Made by a program: the position numbers and the translations under genes. The notes beneath the pieces are model-generated. The model did no database searches and had not been told where the DNA came from. It saw only the letters and a list, made by a program, of their open reading frames with translations. Shown here piece after piece: positions 44,724 to 64,000 of a DNA stretch of 64,000 bases (positions are counted from its first letter, which is position 1; the number at the start of each line of letters is the position of its first letter). Origin of the DNA: Solen grandis. Taxonomy: Eukaryota > Mollusca > Bivalvia > Adapedonta > Solenidae. The stretch is from contig CM037781.1 in NCBI GenBank assembly GCA_021229015.1, positions 65,554,035-65,618,034 of the forward strand, given 5' to 3'.

Positions 44724-47220
44724 TGCGATTCTTTTGCTAACAAAAACGATTGCAAAAATTATTGCACTTAATAATTTAGAATAAAAACTGAAACACTCAA
44801 ATTTTAAATACTCCGTTGGAAACTTTCTAACTCACACATCACGTCTGTTAATGGCGTCCTTTTGGATTTTGTTCCTTAGTACAATCCCTTTTAAACACGT
44901 CGTACTTTAATCTAATCTAAACACGTCGTACTCGAATCTAAGCTTAGAGGACGCCGGTTGCAAAAATATCTTGATTCACTTTGACATCTGAAAATACAAT
45001 ATATCACATGAAAATATATGCATATATAGATACCACTGACATGTCAGTGACAATTATGAATAACGCTAGTTGAAATTCACATTCAATCTATTGACACCAT
45101 AGTCTAACCTGAAACTGGAACTTAAGTTTAGGAATTTCCATTTATTGTAGCAAAATTGTACACATTCCAGCGGCGTAGCTATTACAGTTGCAAGCTAAAT
45201 TACATAAAAACAAGCACCTACGTCAGAGTAAAAAAAGCCAAATTCCGTAATTGGCATATATCAATACCCGGCTTATCCACTGAAAATAAGTCCAGAAGAA
45301 TGACATTGGATATCGGTGTGAAATGAATGACAAAAAAGAAAAACTCCTGCATTATCAGTCACATGACAGACAACTGCAGGTCCTGTAATACCCCAGTGAA
45401 ACTTGGCCTAAATGATAACAAACACGTGTTGTTTGCGAATGTGATTTTTAACGGGTATAAGAATAAGGCAATATTGTGCGTGTGTAATGCGTATATCTGT
45501 TCTTATGTCTTGAACATTACAATAATGTTTCTGTGCATGTTCAGTTGATCCAACAATGTTTAATCTTCTTTTAATTTCACTTGCTTCATTCATTCATTAA
45601 TGTAATGATAGGTTTTGCAACTTTATTCCAAAAACAATGAATAGTGTATGGGGATCTAAATATCTCATATGTCCACATTAGACAAACCTCGTAACGTTCG
45701 CAACTGTTAGGGAGTTGGTTCCCTGTTTGCATTCTATACGTTATGATACAGCAGCCTTGGAAGCAAACGCTAACTTTTAAGGACTTTTAACGGTAACTGA
45801 ACGCAGAGCTGATATTCAAACGCTAATGTTAGGGAATGAAAACAGAGCAGAGCTACCTCTCTTTGAATTTGCACGAGGAAGTCGAAATAGAGTATGGGAT
45901 TTCTCGACAATGACTGGACAGAGACAGGTTACCAATGCTCATGACGTACTTTACTTCCGGTTGCCATATAGCTGTTGTGATTAACAAAGATTTTTCTGAT
46001 CCAATTATTTCAAATGTTCAAAATCATATTACAGAAATTCGGATATAGCCTACAATAAAATATCCCGTCAAGGGTGGTTGAATTAGTACATCCAAAGGTA
46101 GTGAGTTTGAGGCAAGATTAGTCGCGGATAGTTAATTGCCTTCCGAAGCGCCTAAACTACGGAACCGCCTGGAGGGGCTGAGATGTGTTGCAGGAATTCG
46201 CTTCCTAATTGACGTACAAGGGTGAATTTTAAGCCTGTGTATTCCGTGTTCGGGATAATGGTTTGTTTACTAGAAATATTTCCTTTTAAACGAGACAAGC
46301 ACTTGATTGCATGCGATAAACAGATTTTAAACACCCCGGGGATTGACGTTTCAAGTGGTCTAATTTGAAAGCGTCATCTAAAGAGTGGGTATCAATCAGA
46401 CCTGGGCCAAACATCTGGAGTATTTCTGATAAAATAGAGTACACGGAGAGGGCCGATAACAACAAACCCATTTCATCTGAGGTGATTTAGTAGACATAAG
46501 ATCTGACGATTAAAGATGCACAAACACACACACAGACACATTATCCATTTACAGGAATAAACATAACATGCGTATAAGTAATACATATTTCAGTATACAT
46601 GAAGCAAGTTTGTATACATTATACGCCCACATGATTCTGACAAAAACAGACAAAGTTAATAGCCCTTCGTTTAGACTTCATTTGTGTGGACGGGAAAACG
46701 CGCTATGATGGCAAATGAAAAAAAATCTAAATATAGGTTTTAGGTTCAATACCGTTCGTAACGCTACTGAATGTGATGGAGAAAGCGTCCTTTTTTTTTT
46801 ATTCATTCATGATTTTCATTTAGTGACTATGCGTTTGTAGATTGGTTTTCATAGACATTATACACATAAAGATAAATCAAATTCTTAGTTGATGACCATC
46901 TGTTCCATTTGCTTCTTAAACTTTCTATTTTCAGAACTTAATAAAGCACCTGAGGACGCCCAGAATGCACAACTATTTTCATAATACCCTAAAATTCTAC
47001 TTCCATGAAGGGCTAGCTAAACCCCTGGAAATTCTCAGATTCTTTACATATGAGTACATATATGTTAGTTTATAACAATATAGAGTTATCGTAACGACTC
47101 TACTTTAGGACTGAATCTAATGCTTAAGCATGGAATTTCGAACTAACTACCTGATATATAGGCATGTTTTGTTATGTTTTGATGTTTTGAAAGATAGATA
47201 TTTCTAAGGTATAATTCCGC
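44724..47220. other. region upstream of the acidic-protein gene, no gene supported
   Basis: A short duplicated block (AACACGTCGTACT, about 44896 and 44921) lies near the presumed promoter. 45600-46500 has mixed composition with no recognised element. Confidence 0.4.
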
Positions 47221-47221
47221 C

Positions 47222-47282
47222 TGGGGTCTCCGTGGCCGAGCAGGTAAAGTCGTTGGGTTCGAATCCCGGCAGGGTCGCTTGG
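47222..47282 (+). repeat. SINE family B tRNA-like head
   Basis: GGGGTCTCCGTGGCCGAGCA followed closely by GGGTTCGAATCCCGGCAGGG: A and B box of a tRNA-derived promoter. The region between is shorter than in the copy at 53618. Confidence 0.6.
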
Positions 47283-48141
47283 ATTTTTCATGTGAAGAAT
47301 CTGCCATCTGATTTACGATAGGTCGTTTGTTCTACCAGAGTTTTCTCCATCAGCACTGAAACTGAAACACTGTCACACAACGACAATATTTTGACGCCAA
47401 GTATTTGACATAACGGACATGCATTATGGCGAAAACATGAGCTTGAGATTTGATACTTTGCTGTGCTTAATTAAATGGTTTTTACATGAAGAAAATGTGT
47501 TTCAGAGGATGGACTTAGAGTTTAACTTTAGTGTTAGAAATGAAGATTATTATTACAAATGAAAACTTTTCTAAACACATTCTTTGTGAATATTTATTTT
47601 TTCATTTATAGAATATAACTTTCATTTACACTTCCAAGAATTAATGTAAGAGCAAAAATAATCAAACAAGAAATTTACAGATTTGAATCACTCTAGTTCA
47701 ACATTGATCATATACATGAACAAATAAATCTAACAGTATGTCCTGTCAACGTTTGTATTGTACGGTATTTGGATATAGACAGAAGTGATCGCGATCAGAG
47801 AGAGCCAGGTTTATTAAACAGTTTTGTTTGTTTTTATCTCAAGACAGCTTCGTGTTAAAAGTATGTCGAGGGGCTTCGCGAAATGGCAAACGAAATGTTT
47901 GACCATCAGTCAATGTGCTCAATGTTATCTCGAGTGTTGACCATTAATTTCATCTGCAGTGAGAAGCCTTATCCAGGATATATATCTCGGTCAAATAAAG
48001 GATGGCGTCCCTTTTCTAAAGCACCTGCGTAACTTCCTATACAAATATCAATATGGTCTTTGTCATTTATTGAATAAAATACTGACTTTGGAGCTTGTTC
48101 AGAAACTCGCCGATTCTAGGTCAATTACATGCCAGTCAAAG

Positions 48142-48605
48142 ATGTATTAAACAAAGATTGGCAACTAGTCTAAATCTCACAAAAGCATGCAATTCTGGCA
48201 GAGTCAAGTTTTCAAATATATTCTTTCTTATTGGAGATACATGTATGTGAAAGTAAATTTTATCCTACAATAGAACATAACATTCCATAAAAATAATACC
48301 TTAACTATTGAAATAAGTCAAGAAATAAGAATATTTCATGTAAAATAAAAAAGTACCTGCTTGGTGATAAATATGTAACACGTTTTGGTTTACTGTTACA
48401 CTGGTTGAATTATAATCATAATTTAAAAAAATCTAACTGAAAATAAATCCTTGCAGTAGAAAAATACTTATTTTATAGTATGATTACATTTTCCTTTATG
48501 TTTTTCCATACCTTTTTAAAGTTTGCAATATTCAGTGATCTGCTATGTCCCTAAACAGTATTTTTCATTGGCCTTTACAGGAGTTTCCTATCTGTTTCAA
48601 ATGTC
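48142..48605. repeat. dispersed repeat family, copy 3
   Basis: Carries AGTCTAAATCTCACAAAAGC, GAAAGTAAATTTTATCCTA, AATAAGTCAAGAAATA, AAGTACCTGCTTGGTGATAA and TTTGCAATATTCAGTGATCT, in the same order as copy 1 at 11418. Confidence 0.7.
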
Positions 48606-51600
48606 TTTGATGCCAGTATATTACCAATATGTGACAATAACTCAATATGTAGGTATTATAATACTTGAATTCCCAATATACGGCTTCAAGTATATTTGCA
48701 ATTATTGGCCAACAGCGATACATCGTTATACATACTTTGAACGTTTCTAAAAAAAAGGGTGTAATGTTTTTACTTCCAGCATGAGTGATATTGTCAACAC
48801 AATTAAAAGTGTGTAAACATGGACATGGAACCAGCCGGATCGATTGTTTTAACCTAAATACTGAAATAATATTTGTAAATTTACTAAGTAAGTAAAGTAT
48901 TTATTTAAAGTGGATGATACACTTTGGTATAAAACAATCTTCCATATGGTCCACATTTCCTGCATAAAAACAATAACAAAATTTTGAAAATACCAAATTT
49001 ACATGAAGCACGACAATAAACAATGAGATACCTGTTGCAAAACGTTTTTCCGCATAACATATTTTATGTCATCCTTATCTTTTGCGATCCGAATATGTAT
49101 ATATACCAGTGTTGATCTCAGGCAACAGAACGTTGGTCACGTGCCCGAGTCAGCCACTGTACCTGAATCACCTGCGGGGGTCAAAGAACACCTATGCAAC
49201 TACTATTGTGGACTTTATCCAAATCAAACAGTCTTTAATGACGTCACTGCGTCCAGTGGCGTTTTCTATTTATATATCTGATTAGCACAAAGAGGTTTAA
49301 ATTAATTCTCTCGCTTAAATCGATTGAAAAATAAATTCTTACAACTAGTGGCAACATTTTACAGCATCAGAAAAAAAAACAACAGTCCCGTCACAACCTG
49401 CTTTTAACCACTATCAGTACGGTCAGTAGGATAATGGAGTAAACTTTAATGGAGTTAGTAAGTTGACTTTTTATTTAAGTGTACATGTACTCATGGTAGC
49501 TGTCATTTACAAGAGAATGGCAATTAAAGTATCCAAAGGTGCCCAGCTGTCGTACATACCTGGACCCGTTTTAAACATTAATATGAAAACATATTAGTCA
49601 GTATATCAATATACATGCATTTATTGACATACCCAGCGTCCATACCTACTTAAATCATGGTATATGTATTCCGGTTTAATATCATAACAAAATCGTTCAA
49701 TATGTGTTTTAAACATGAACACTGGAACTAAGTATGTCAATATAAAAGACGTTTGTAAGGAAATGGCAACTTAAACATATACAACAAAATAATCTGCCGT
49801 GGTACTTACATAAATCGGTATATTCCGAACTCATGTTATAACACACACTTCCAACGTGTGTTTTACTGACGGTGGACTGAATATACTAACATAAGCATTG
49901 TTCTTAGTGACACAGTTTGTCCTCGGAAAAAATGACAACTTCATAAACTTGTAACTTAAAGTAACACTTGGCACTGTAGTTGGAAACAGCACCACCAATA
50001 CTGTTTTGCTGATAACATTATTTACAATACAAAAGCGGACATACTCAAAAGATCAGAGAGAGAATAACTACCTTTACAAACCATTGTCCAACACTTGCAG
50101 GTAGGTAAGTAGCCCCATACCGTGCATTAACAATAATTAACCAGATCTCACGCTCCACTGACCACCTGCACCTCTCGTGCCATAAACTGTACAGTTACTT
50201 AATGAAAGTCTCAGAGGTGTTCCAAAGGTCAGTAGGCTGCTGTTGTCATTTTATTTTACACGAGTCTTAAAGACCAAGCCCTGTACTAAATCCGCATTTT
50301 GAGAGCGAAATGTAAGTGCTGCCAAGATTTTTCAACCTATGTAAAGCAAACGTGAATCTAATCTAACACTCTACCCGGTCATATCAAAATTAGTTGAATT
50401 AAGAATATAAACGGTATCATCCAGGAATGTCGCACATACGTAAATGCGTACATTACGTCATAAAAAATGATGAAATAGACATGTTTGCAGTATAACAGTA
50501 TAAACATGATAAACATAAAATGCCACAATGAAATGTTTAAAGAAGGCATAATTTAAATACCTTTTCTTTTGCTTGTTCGTTTGTTTGTTTGTTTTTTGTT
50601 GTTGTTGGAGTATTTTTTATTTTATTTTTTTAAATTTTCTTATTGCAAAATACAACTTGCATTTGCATCATCTCGGAGCATCAGCACAGTCACACAATTT
50701 GCATAAAAGTCAACGTTACCAGGTACATTCCCGTTATCTGATCCAAGTGATTCTTCGAGTGTGTAAATCAATGTTTCCTGATGCAGTGGAAATCATAGTT
50801 TCGATTAAGAGGAAAAATTATATTTGAAACCATTACATCTAAATGGACGATGAATAGTATGAATATCCTTAAATGTGTATCAATGCGTCATTACTATACT
50901 GCCGATTGTTTAACTTCATGGCAAATGTAGGTCAGTTATTTCACCAGATCTATACAACTTATCTTTCAGCTCTCTGGTTCTCGAAAGACATGTATACCGT
51001 ATGCATGTATGGTCTCCAGCATACACTCAAATACGCAAAAAAAAACCCATCAAATCCAATGACTATATCTTATCTTATTTGAGTTTGAACTTGAAAACCA
51101 TACTTAAATACATCTCATAATTGTATTTTCAGATGTATCCAATTCCCGGGCCATCGTGCACCCAAAAGTAGGTCAACGCGCGAGTTGTTGATATCTGTAT
51201 CAGTTGACAGACAATGCATTATTTAAGAATGTCACCACGACGTTAGACCACACATGTAGGGGGAGACATTCTGAATGCGACTCATTACGTGCCAATCCCG
51301 ACCGAGGTTCTTGCTTTATCATCATGTAGTGTGACCACCAACTTAGTTACACATCTCAGCGATGTTCAATTAGAAAAAACTGTTCAACTCTGACCAACCG
51401 AAGTCTTTTTCATGTATTGTTATACCTTTTCATTCTTTTCATATAATTCAAACAATATGCACGTGTGCGTGCGAGCTCGTGTATATGCGCGTGTGTAATG
51501 TAGCGGAATTAAAAGGATGCTATTTTCAATGATGTTACGCCAAATTTACACTCAAAGCATATGTGAAATTGTTCCGTTGTTTAGTTAAATTCATCGCTGA

Positions 51601-52612
51601 TTTTAAGGTTTACTCGACAAAATTTTGTAAAAAGAAAATGAATCATTGAAGAACGATAAAGATCGCCTTCACATTTACACTTTCACTTTCTTAAACATTA
51701 CTAGGGAAGCTATATTATGATCCTCACTATTAATATATAATGCTATTTTCCGTAACACAGATATTCATCGCGTTAATTTAACTTGTCTAAATTAAAAAAA
51801 AAAAATGTCATCTACACGTTCACTTTTTAAGTATTTGCTAATAAATTCATTTAGCTAATTAATATATGGATTAATTTATCTGTAATTCCGATCAATAAAT
51901 ATATACAATATGCTTATTTGATAAATATATAGCTATATTCAATTACCTATATGGTATAAGATTCCCTTGAAGTTACTCCAGTACTTTCAATTCTGTAATT
52001 CCTTGCTTTTTCTCATGCATTTTTATTCCTTTTTCACCACACTCTAATTAAAGAACATATTTCCGAATTCGATTCTCTTAAATGACGAGTTCGTGTCCAA
52101 TAATCAATTTCAGATTTTGTCAGGATTTCAACAGAGTGTAGACTGGAGTTATCGAATATCTTATTTGCCTAAACCTGAGTTATATCTGTTAAAAGTCATC
52201 AACGCCAGTTAACCCTCGATTCAATTGACTGAGATAGCGACTTTGATTTCGGTCCGCTCTTAAACCAGTCTGAATTGCACTTCTTGAATCAGAGCACTTT
52301 TGTAAACATTTTAATGCTAATATTATGGTCGGGTATGCTGTTTTCATTCTATATGTATTTAAGAGTCTCGTACATTGAATGAAATATTCAATCAGGCTAA
52401 TGTGGGATCAGATAGTTCGTTATTATATTTACAAGACGAAATATTTGACAGAATCTATAACCGTACAAAGTCGTTAGTTGAACATTGACCCCCTCAAAGC
52501 TATTGAGACACGGGAGGCTCGTGTATATAAACTGCCCCGTGCAACTGTGTGAAGTTTTTGCGTATAGCTCGTTGATCGTAGATCGCCAAAGTAATATTTT
52601 GTTGTGGACTTT
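48606..52612. other. intergenic region, no gene supported
   Basis: AT-rich. A GC-richer coding-looking patch at 49089-49285 has two overlapping open frames but no recognised domain. A TTTG/TTG-rich stretch is at 50573-50610. No MFSD2 exon could be found here. Confidence 0.4.
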
Positions 52613-52806
52613 ATGATCGTAGATCAACCATTTATAACACATTCAGAATTGATTGACCTGGATCAAAGTTCGTAGATCAACCATTTTTAACACATTCAGA
52701 ATTGGTTGACCTGGATCATAGTTCGTAGATCAACCATTTATAACACATTCAGAATTGATTGACCTGGATGTTAGTTTGTAGATCAGCCATTTTTAACACA
52801 TTCAGC
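52613..52806. repeat. 53-bp tandem repeat, about 3.6 copies
   Basis: Unit contains AGATCAACCATTTATAACAC, ATTCAGAATTGATTGACCTG and GATCATAGTTCGT. Starts at about 52621, 52674, 52727 and 52780. Confidence 0.88.
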
Positions 52807-53177
52807 TACTAGAAAATAAACATTCTAACTACCGTACAGGGGTTAGGCACTGCATGTGTAAACATATTGTTTGATATTGAGTATTTAACGAAAAATCATG
52901 TAGAAATGCTTCAGAAATGTATTTGTTTATTTGGTCAGTTCAATATCATGATATAACGATTTTGTTTCACGTTGTAGGCAAAGCGCGAAACTTACGGAGT
53001 GTTCTACCTTTTGAATGTTCCTTTCTCTCCTCTTTGATTCATTAACAACCATTTTTTTTTTTATTTCTTTGGCTATTTTCCTTGATACCTGATATTGGCC
53101 TCTGTTTTAGCCAAAACGTCAATTTGAATTAAAAAAAAAAATAAAACAGGTACCAGTTGTCATGTGTGAGAGCGTTC

Positions 53178-53382
53178 CCCCCCCGGACGTGGGATCGGTC
53201 CACGGCCGCAACATCGTAAAAATGGAACCCTTGCTTGGTGTCATAATAATGTGACTTAGTGTGATATCATGCCACATGTATACGGTGTGATACTGCAATG
53301 TGTCAGGTTTGTCTCAAGTAGACATAGTCTCAAAATGTTTGAAATACTGTCGATGGGACGTTAAGCCCGGCAAAACAAGATC
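53178..53382 (+). repeat. SINE family A copy
   Basis: GGGATCGGTCCACGGCCGC head, then CCCTTGCTTGGTGTC, GTGATATCATGCCACATGTA, TCAAGTAGACATAGTCTC and the tail GGGACGTTAAGCCC. Some internal deletion relative to 7494. Confidence 0.7.
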
Positions 53383-53617
53383 TAAACAGTACAGCAGGAT
53401 CGTCACAGGTGTATAAAAGATCGGAGTGGTCTCCCTTTAATCTGGTTACAACAAACATTGCCATGTGGACTGTTGTTTTGTCCTTGTTTGTTGTGAAAAG
53501 ATAACTCTAAACGTAAATTCAAAAGTTCACATATCTATCTATTACAGGAAGTTTGTATGTTTGGTCCAAACTTGTGCAGTATTAAGTTAGTTTGTATATT
53601 GCGAAGGTTATGTTTAG

Positions 53618-53875
53618 GGGGCCTCCGTGGCCGAGAGGGTAAAGTCGCTGACTTAAACACTACTCAGCCCCTCACCGCGTTGGTTCGAATCCCAGCAGGG
53701 TCATTCGGATTTTCATGTGAGGAAGCCTTCCAGTTGGCTTGTGGTAGGTCGATCGTTCTACCCGGATGCCTCCGTGCATTCGTGGTCTTCCTCTACCTGT
53801 AATTAGCTGGACGTCGCCATATGACTAAAATATTGTCGAAGCGACGGTAAACTCAAACAGTCAAGTCAATTAAAC
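53618..53875 (+). repeat. SINE family B, most complete copy
   Basis: tRNA-like head with A box (CTCCGTGGCCGAGAGGG) and B box (GGTTCGAATCC) about 45 bases apart, then a body with GGTAGGTCGATCGTTCTACC and AATTAGCTGGACGTCGCC, ending CGACGGTAAACTCAAAC. Class typical of tRNA-derived SINEs transcribed by RNA polymerase III. Confidence 0.75.
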
Positions 53876-54503
53876 CTCTTTGAGCTGTAAGGATACCTCT
53901 ATCACACGATCCCTGCACTAGTTTATTCAATTTAAAGGAATCCGCTGTATAGCAAGACAATTCTAGATTCTGCGCACGCTGAGGCTGCGATTGGTTATAA
54001 CCCTTCATAGTTATGCCAAGACTTAATGCATAAACTTGTCTGAAATTAACTATAATAAGATATTCATTTCAATATAAGACAGGTTCCGCTGAAGGTATTC
54101 CCTCCTATTTCGGGGGCTGGGGGGTAGGGGGGTGGGGGCTGGCTGTGTTTTCCTTATTATTTCACAAAGTACTGGTCCAACCTAGCCGTTATAGCCGTTA
54201 TATCTATTGAGAACACTTAAATAAATAAGTTTAAACTAAACTATACTTCGTTTTTACTATGACATACAAACTTTTTTCATCAACGAGCCTCCTATTTCAA
54301 ATATAGCCGACGTACAGACTCGTCATTGCTAGTTATCGACCTACTCAATGTCGAGACTCCTCAAAGTAGAGTTCATTTTCGTGTATTCTATCATATGCGA
54401 ACTGATGATGAATATTTGTAACGATTTTGACCCTTAATCTTTATTTACAATACAGTTACAAAGATAGATCAGCGTGTTTGAATAGGTATTCATTAAACGC
54501 TTA

Positions 54504-54603
54504 NNNNNNNNNNNNNNNNNNNNNNNNNNNNNNNNNNNNNNNNNNNNNNNNNNNNNNNNNNNNNNNNNNNNNNNNNNNNNNNNNNNNNNNNNNNNNNNNN
54601 NNN
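54504..54603. other. assembly gap (100 N) just upstream of the MFSD2 exons
   Basis: Run of exactly 100 undetermined bases. The first bases after it, CGGTAAGA, look like an exon end plus splice donor, so a missing 5' exon may lie inside the gap. Confidence 1.
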
Positions 54604-55339
54604 CGGTAAGACTAAAGGTCCCATGCTCTCAGTCTCAGCTATCATATACTTCCTATAATTCTATATATTAATTATCATAATACTACAGCTCAAATGACAT
54701 AATGACCATACTTAATCAATCTTAAAGTTGGATTTATTTTCGAGACCATGCACGAAACCTGTTGCACCATCAAATTAGAAAAAATCTAAATGTCAAAATA
54801 TAGAGATAATGTGGATTTTTTAAAACTAATTTGAAAGGAAGTGTGCGCACCGGATTTTTAAATTAAAATGCATTTGTTTGGTTTCAAACATTTTGTGTAT
54901 ATCATGAACAAAACGATGTGGGTATGTGAGTGTTTATTTCAAAAGTATTAGTTAATATTCTCCATAGCCCAATTATGACATTATTCCAAAAAAAGGGTAC
55001 TTAATACGTTTGAGTGAACGGACTGAAATCGCACCACTTCTTGCAATTAAGTATACGTCCGTTTGACTTCATAATGAAATGACGTTATTTCCAGGCCACT
55101 GGATAGTTACTATAGTCCGCTGTCCAGACCTCACGCAACACATTACGTGATGAGAACAATTGAACAATTTCATTATCGTATCGTTCTATGGAGTGAATCA
55201 AATTACATGGCGTTCCAAGAAGGATACATTCAGCAGCATTAACTCCATCTCTTAAATTAGGTCGATCTCCGACCGCGACCTGTCCTTAAAATAGTACATG
55301 TATATGGATAAATAAAGTTTACTTCCGTTTCTCTCACAG

Positions 55340-62839
<7,500 letters not shown>

Positions 62840-63189
62840 TCCGTCTGAGTTTATTTGATAAATTCTAGCATAGTAGTTACCTCCCCTTACATTTTTTTTT
62901 CATGCAAGGGAAATCACTGTGTGGAGTTTGGCATGTGGACACTTGCGCTTGAGTTAAAAACCGCAATTTCTATTATAGTGCCTTTGTAATAGCTATTAAC
63001 AGGGACATATCTGGACGACTTAAGTTTTAAGGTTCGAGCTTGTGTGCAGATCAAACCAAAAGAAAGATTAAAAAAAAGGATGAAATACAAAAAGCATAGT
63101 ATAAAGTCATGGCAATCTCATAAATATAGTTACATTATAAGATACGTCATAATCGGGTATTTTATATTCCAAGGTCGTGTTTTGTCATA

Positions 63190-63640
63190 CACTTAATTGT
63201 CTGTCCGTCCGTCTCTAGAATAATCTTGCGATCACAACCCATTTACACCACTGGAGGGATTTGGTTCAAACTATTTTGTGCTAGTGAAAAATTCTAAAAG
63301 TATGGCCCTAATGTCACATTGTCCTAAATCGTACGTTTATGTAGCAGAACCTTGTGAACACAACTCCTCTTCCATTACTGGAGGGACGTGGTTCAAACTT
63401 ACCCACATAACTTAAATTTAGTTGTGAATGAAGTTTGGATTACGTGCTCACATGAAAAAAAAATCAAGAATTTTGGCCCTTTTTCCTACATTTAGTTTTG
63501 TGAGCAGAACCTTGTTTACGCAAGTCCTCTTACACTACTGGATTGATTTGGTACTTGATCACTTTTTCTATACAAGGTTTCGTGAACGCAAGTTCTCTTT
63601 TCTGCAGAGTCGTTTCAAATTTACCCGGTGTCATAATACC
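63190..63640. repeat. three diverged tandem repeats downstream of MFSD2
   Basis: Blocks like ACACCACTGGAGGGATTTGG, TCCATTACTGGAGGGACGTG and ACACTACTGGATTGATTTGG, each followed by GTTCAAAC- or GTACTTG-like sequence, recur at roughly 130-170-bp spacing. Confidence 0.5.
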
Positions 63641-63661
63641 ATTCTCAGCTACATTATCCTT

Positions 63662-63735
63662 ACTCCCTAATGTGTTATGCGCCAAGCACAAGAGAAAATT
63701 AACGACTTTAGTATATGTCGCTGCTAAGGATTGAA
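63662..63735 (-). repeat. SINE family A-like fragment
   Basis: TAATGTGTTATGCGCCAAGC and AATTAACGACTTTAGTATAT resemble the reversed head at 1815-1925. The remaining sequence to 64000 shows nothing else. Confidence 0.35.
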
Positions 63736-64000
63736 GTAATGGCCAGCCAGTTAAGGGCGAATGTCTTAATCTTACCTTATAAAAGCTTATTATTTACACA
63801 ACACAAATTTATAACACAAAAGTGATTTATTTAAAGGATGCCTTTCACATTGAAAAATTCGTCCATTGGTAACGTAAATAATAGCGGTTACGAATATTGA
63901 AAAATAAATACATGTGTATATGATTTATGAATGTGTAATTGTAACCTGCAGATCCAAAAGTGTTGCTTTCGAGTCCCATTGGGGCAAGAATTAATCAAAG

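Noticed and set aside
47222..47282. A/B-box sequence considered as a tRNA gene
   Set aside because: No acceptor-stem pairing or cloverleaf; the same head belongs to the SINE copy at 53618.

Overview
This looks like nuclear DNA from an invertebrate animal, most likely a bivalve mollusc. It is AT-rich, has small exons and long introns with GT..AG borders, carries many microsatellites and poly-T/poly-C runs, and contains several families of tRNA-derived SINEs, TTAA-flanked hairpin MITEs and other short dispersed repeats of the kind common in bivalves. The species assignment is inference. There are two 100-base assembly gaps (4404-4503 and 54504-54603). No bacterial operon, CRISPR array or prophage is present.

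Four protein-coding loci can be supported. (1) Minus strand, 6593-14717: a complete beta-1,4-galactosyltransferase-family gene in seven coding exons (409 codons from the first Met). Every junction is in phase. It is a type II Golgi membrane protein with intact DVD and WGxEDDD motifs but a strongly altered metal-binding segment. (2) Plus strand, 22775-32678: a seven-exon gene of 266 codons that I do not recognise, reconstructed from seven phase-compatible exons, with two further candidate exons (30617 and 34415). (3) Minus strand, 43357-44723: an apparently intronless gene for a highly acidic, then basic, protein of about 455 residues. Its N-terminal part (with an RVxF-type motif) and the rest lie in different frames, offset by one base. 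(4) Plus strand, 55340-62839: nine exons of the 3' part of an MFSD2-type lysophosphatidylcholine/sodium symporter. Its 5' exons are missing and may start in the gap at 54504-54603 or lie outside the window.

The rest is intron and intergenic DNA dominated by repeats: minisatellites of 68 bp (18905-19745), 21 bp (23656-24018), 44 bp (27264-27722) and 53 bp (52613-52806); a 217-bp CTA/CAA compound microsatellite next to an MFSD2 exon; two copies of a roughly 240-bp TTAA-flanked MITE with a 33-bp-arm hairpin (37615, 58153); a family with TACTGT termini (12895, 59064), one copy nested in another repeat; and three copies of a roughly 400-490-bp dispersed family (11418, 16755, 48142). A 1.66-kb segment (16639-18300) is bounded by ~114-bp inverted repeats and contains, on the minus strand, a hammerhead-ribozyme-like core resembling those of Penelope-like retroelements. 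Decayed reverse-transcriptase sequence lies at 13262-13680.

The four genes show no evident functional linkage, as expected in an animal genome. The most informative items are the glycosyltransferase with divergent metal ligands whose third exon is squeezed between two transposons, the ribozyme-like motif, and the unrecognised seven-exon gene.
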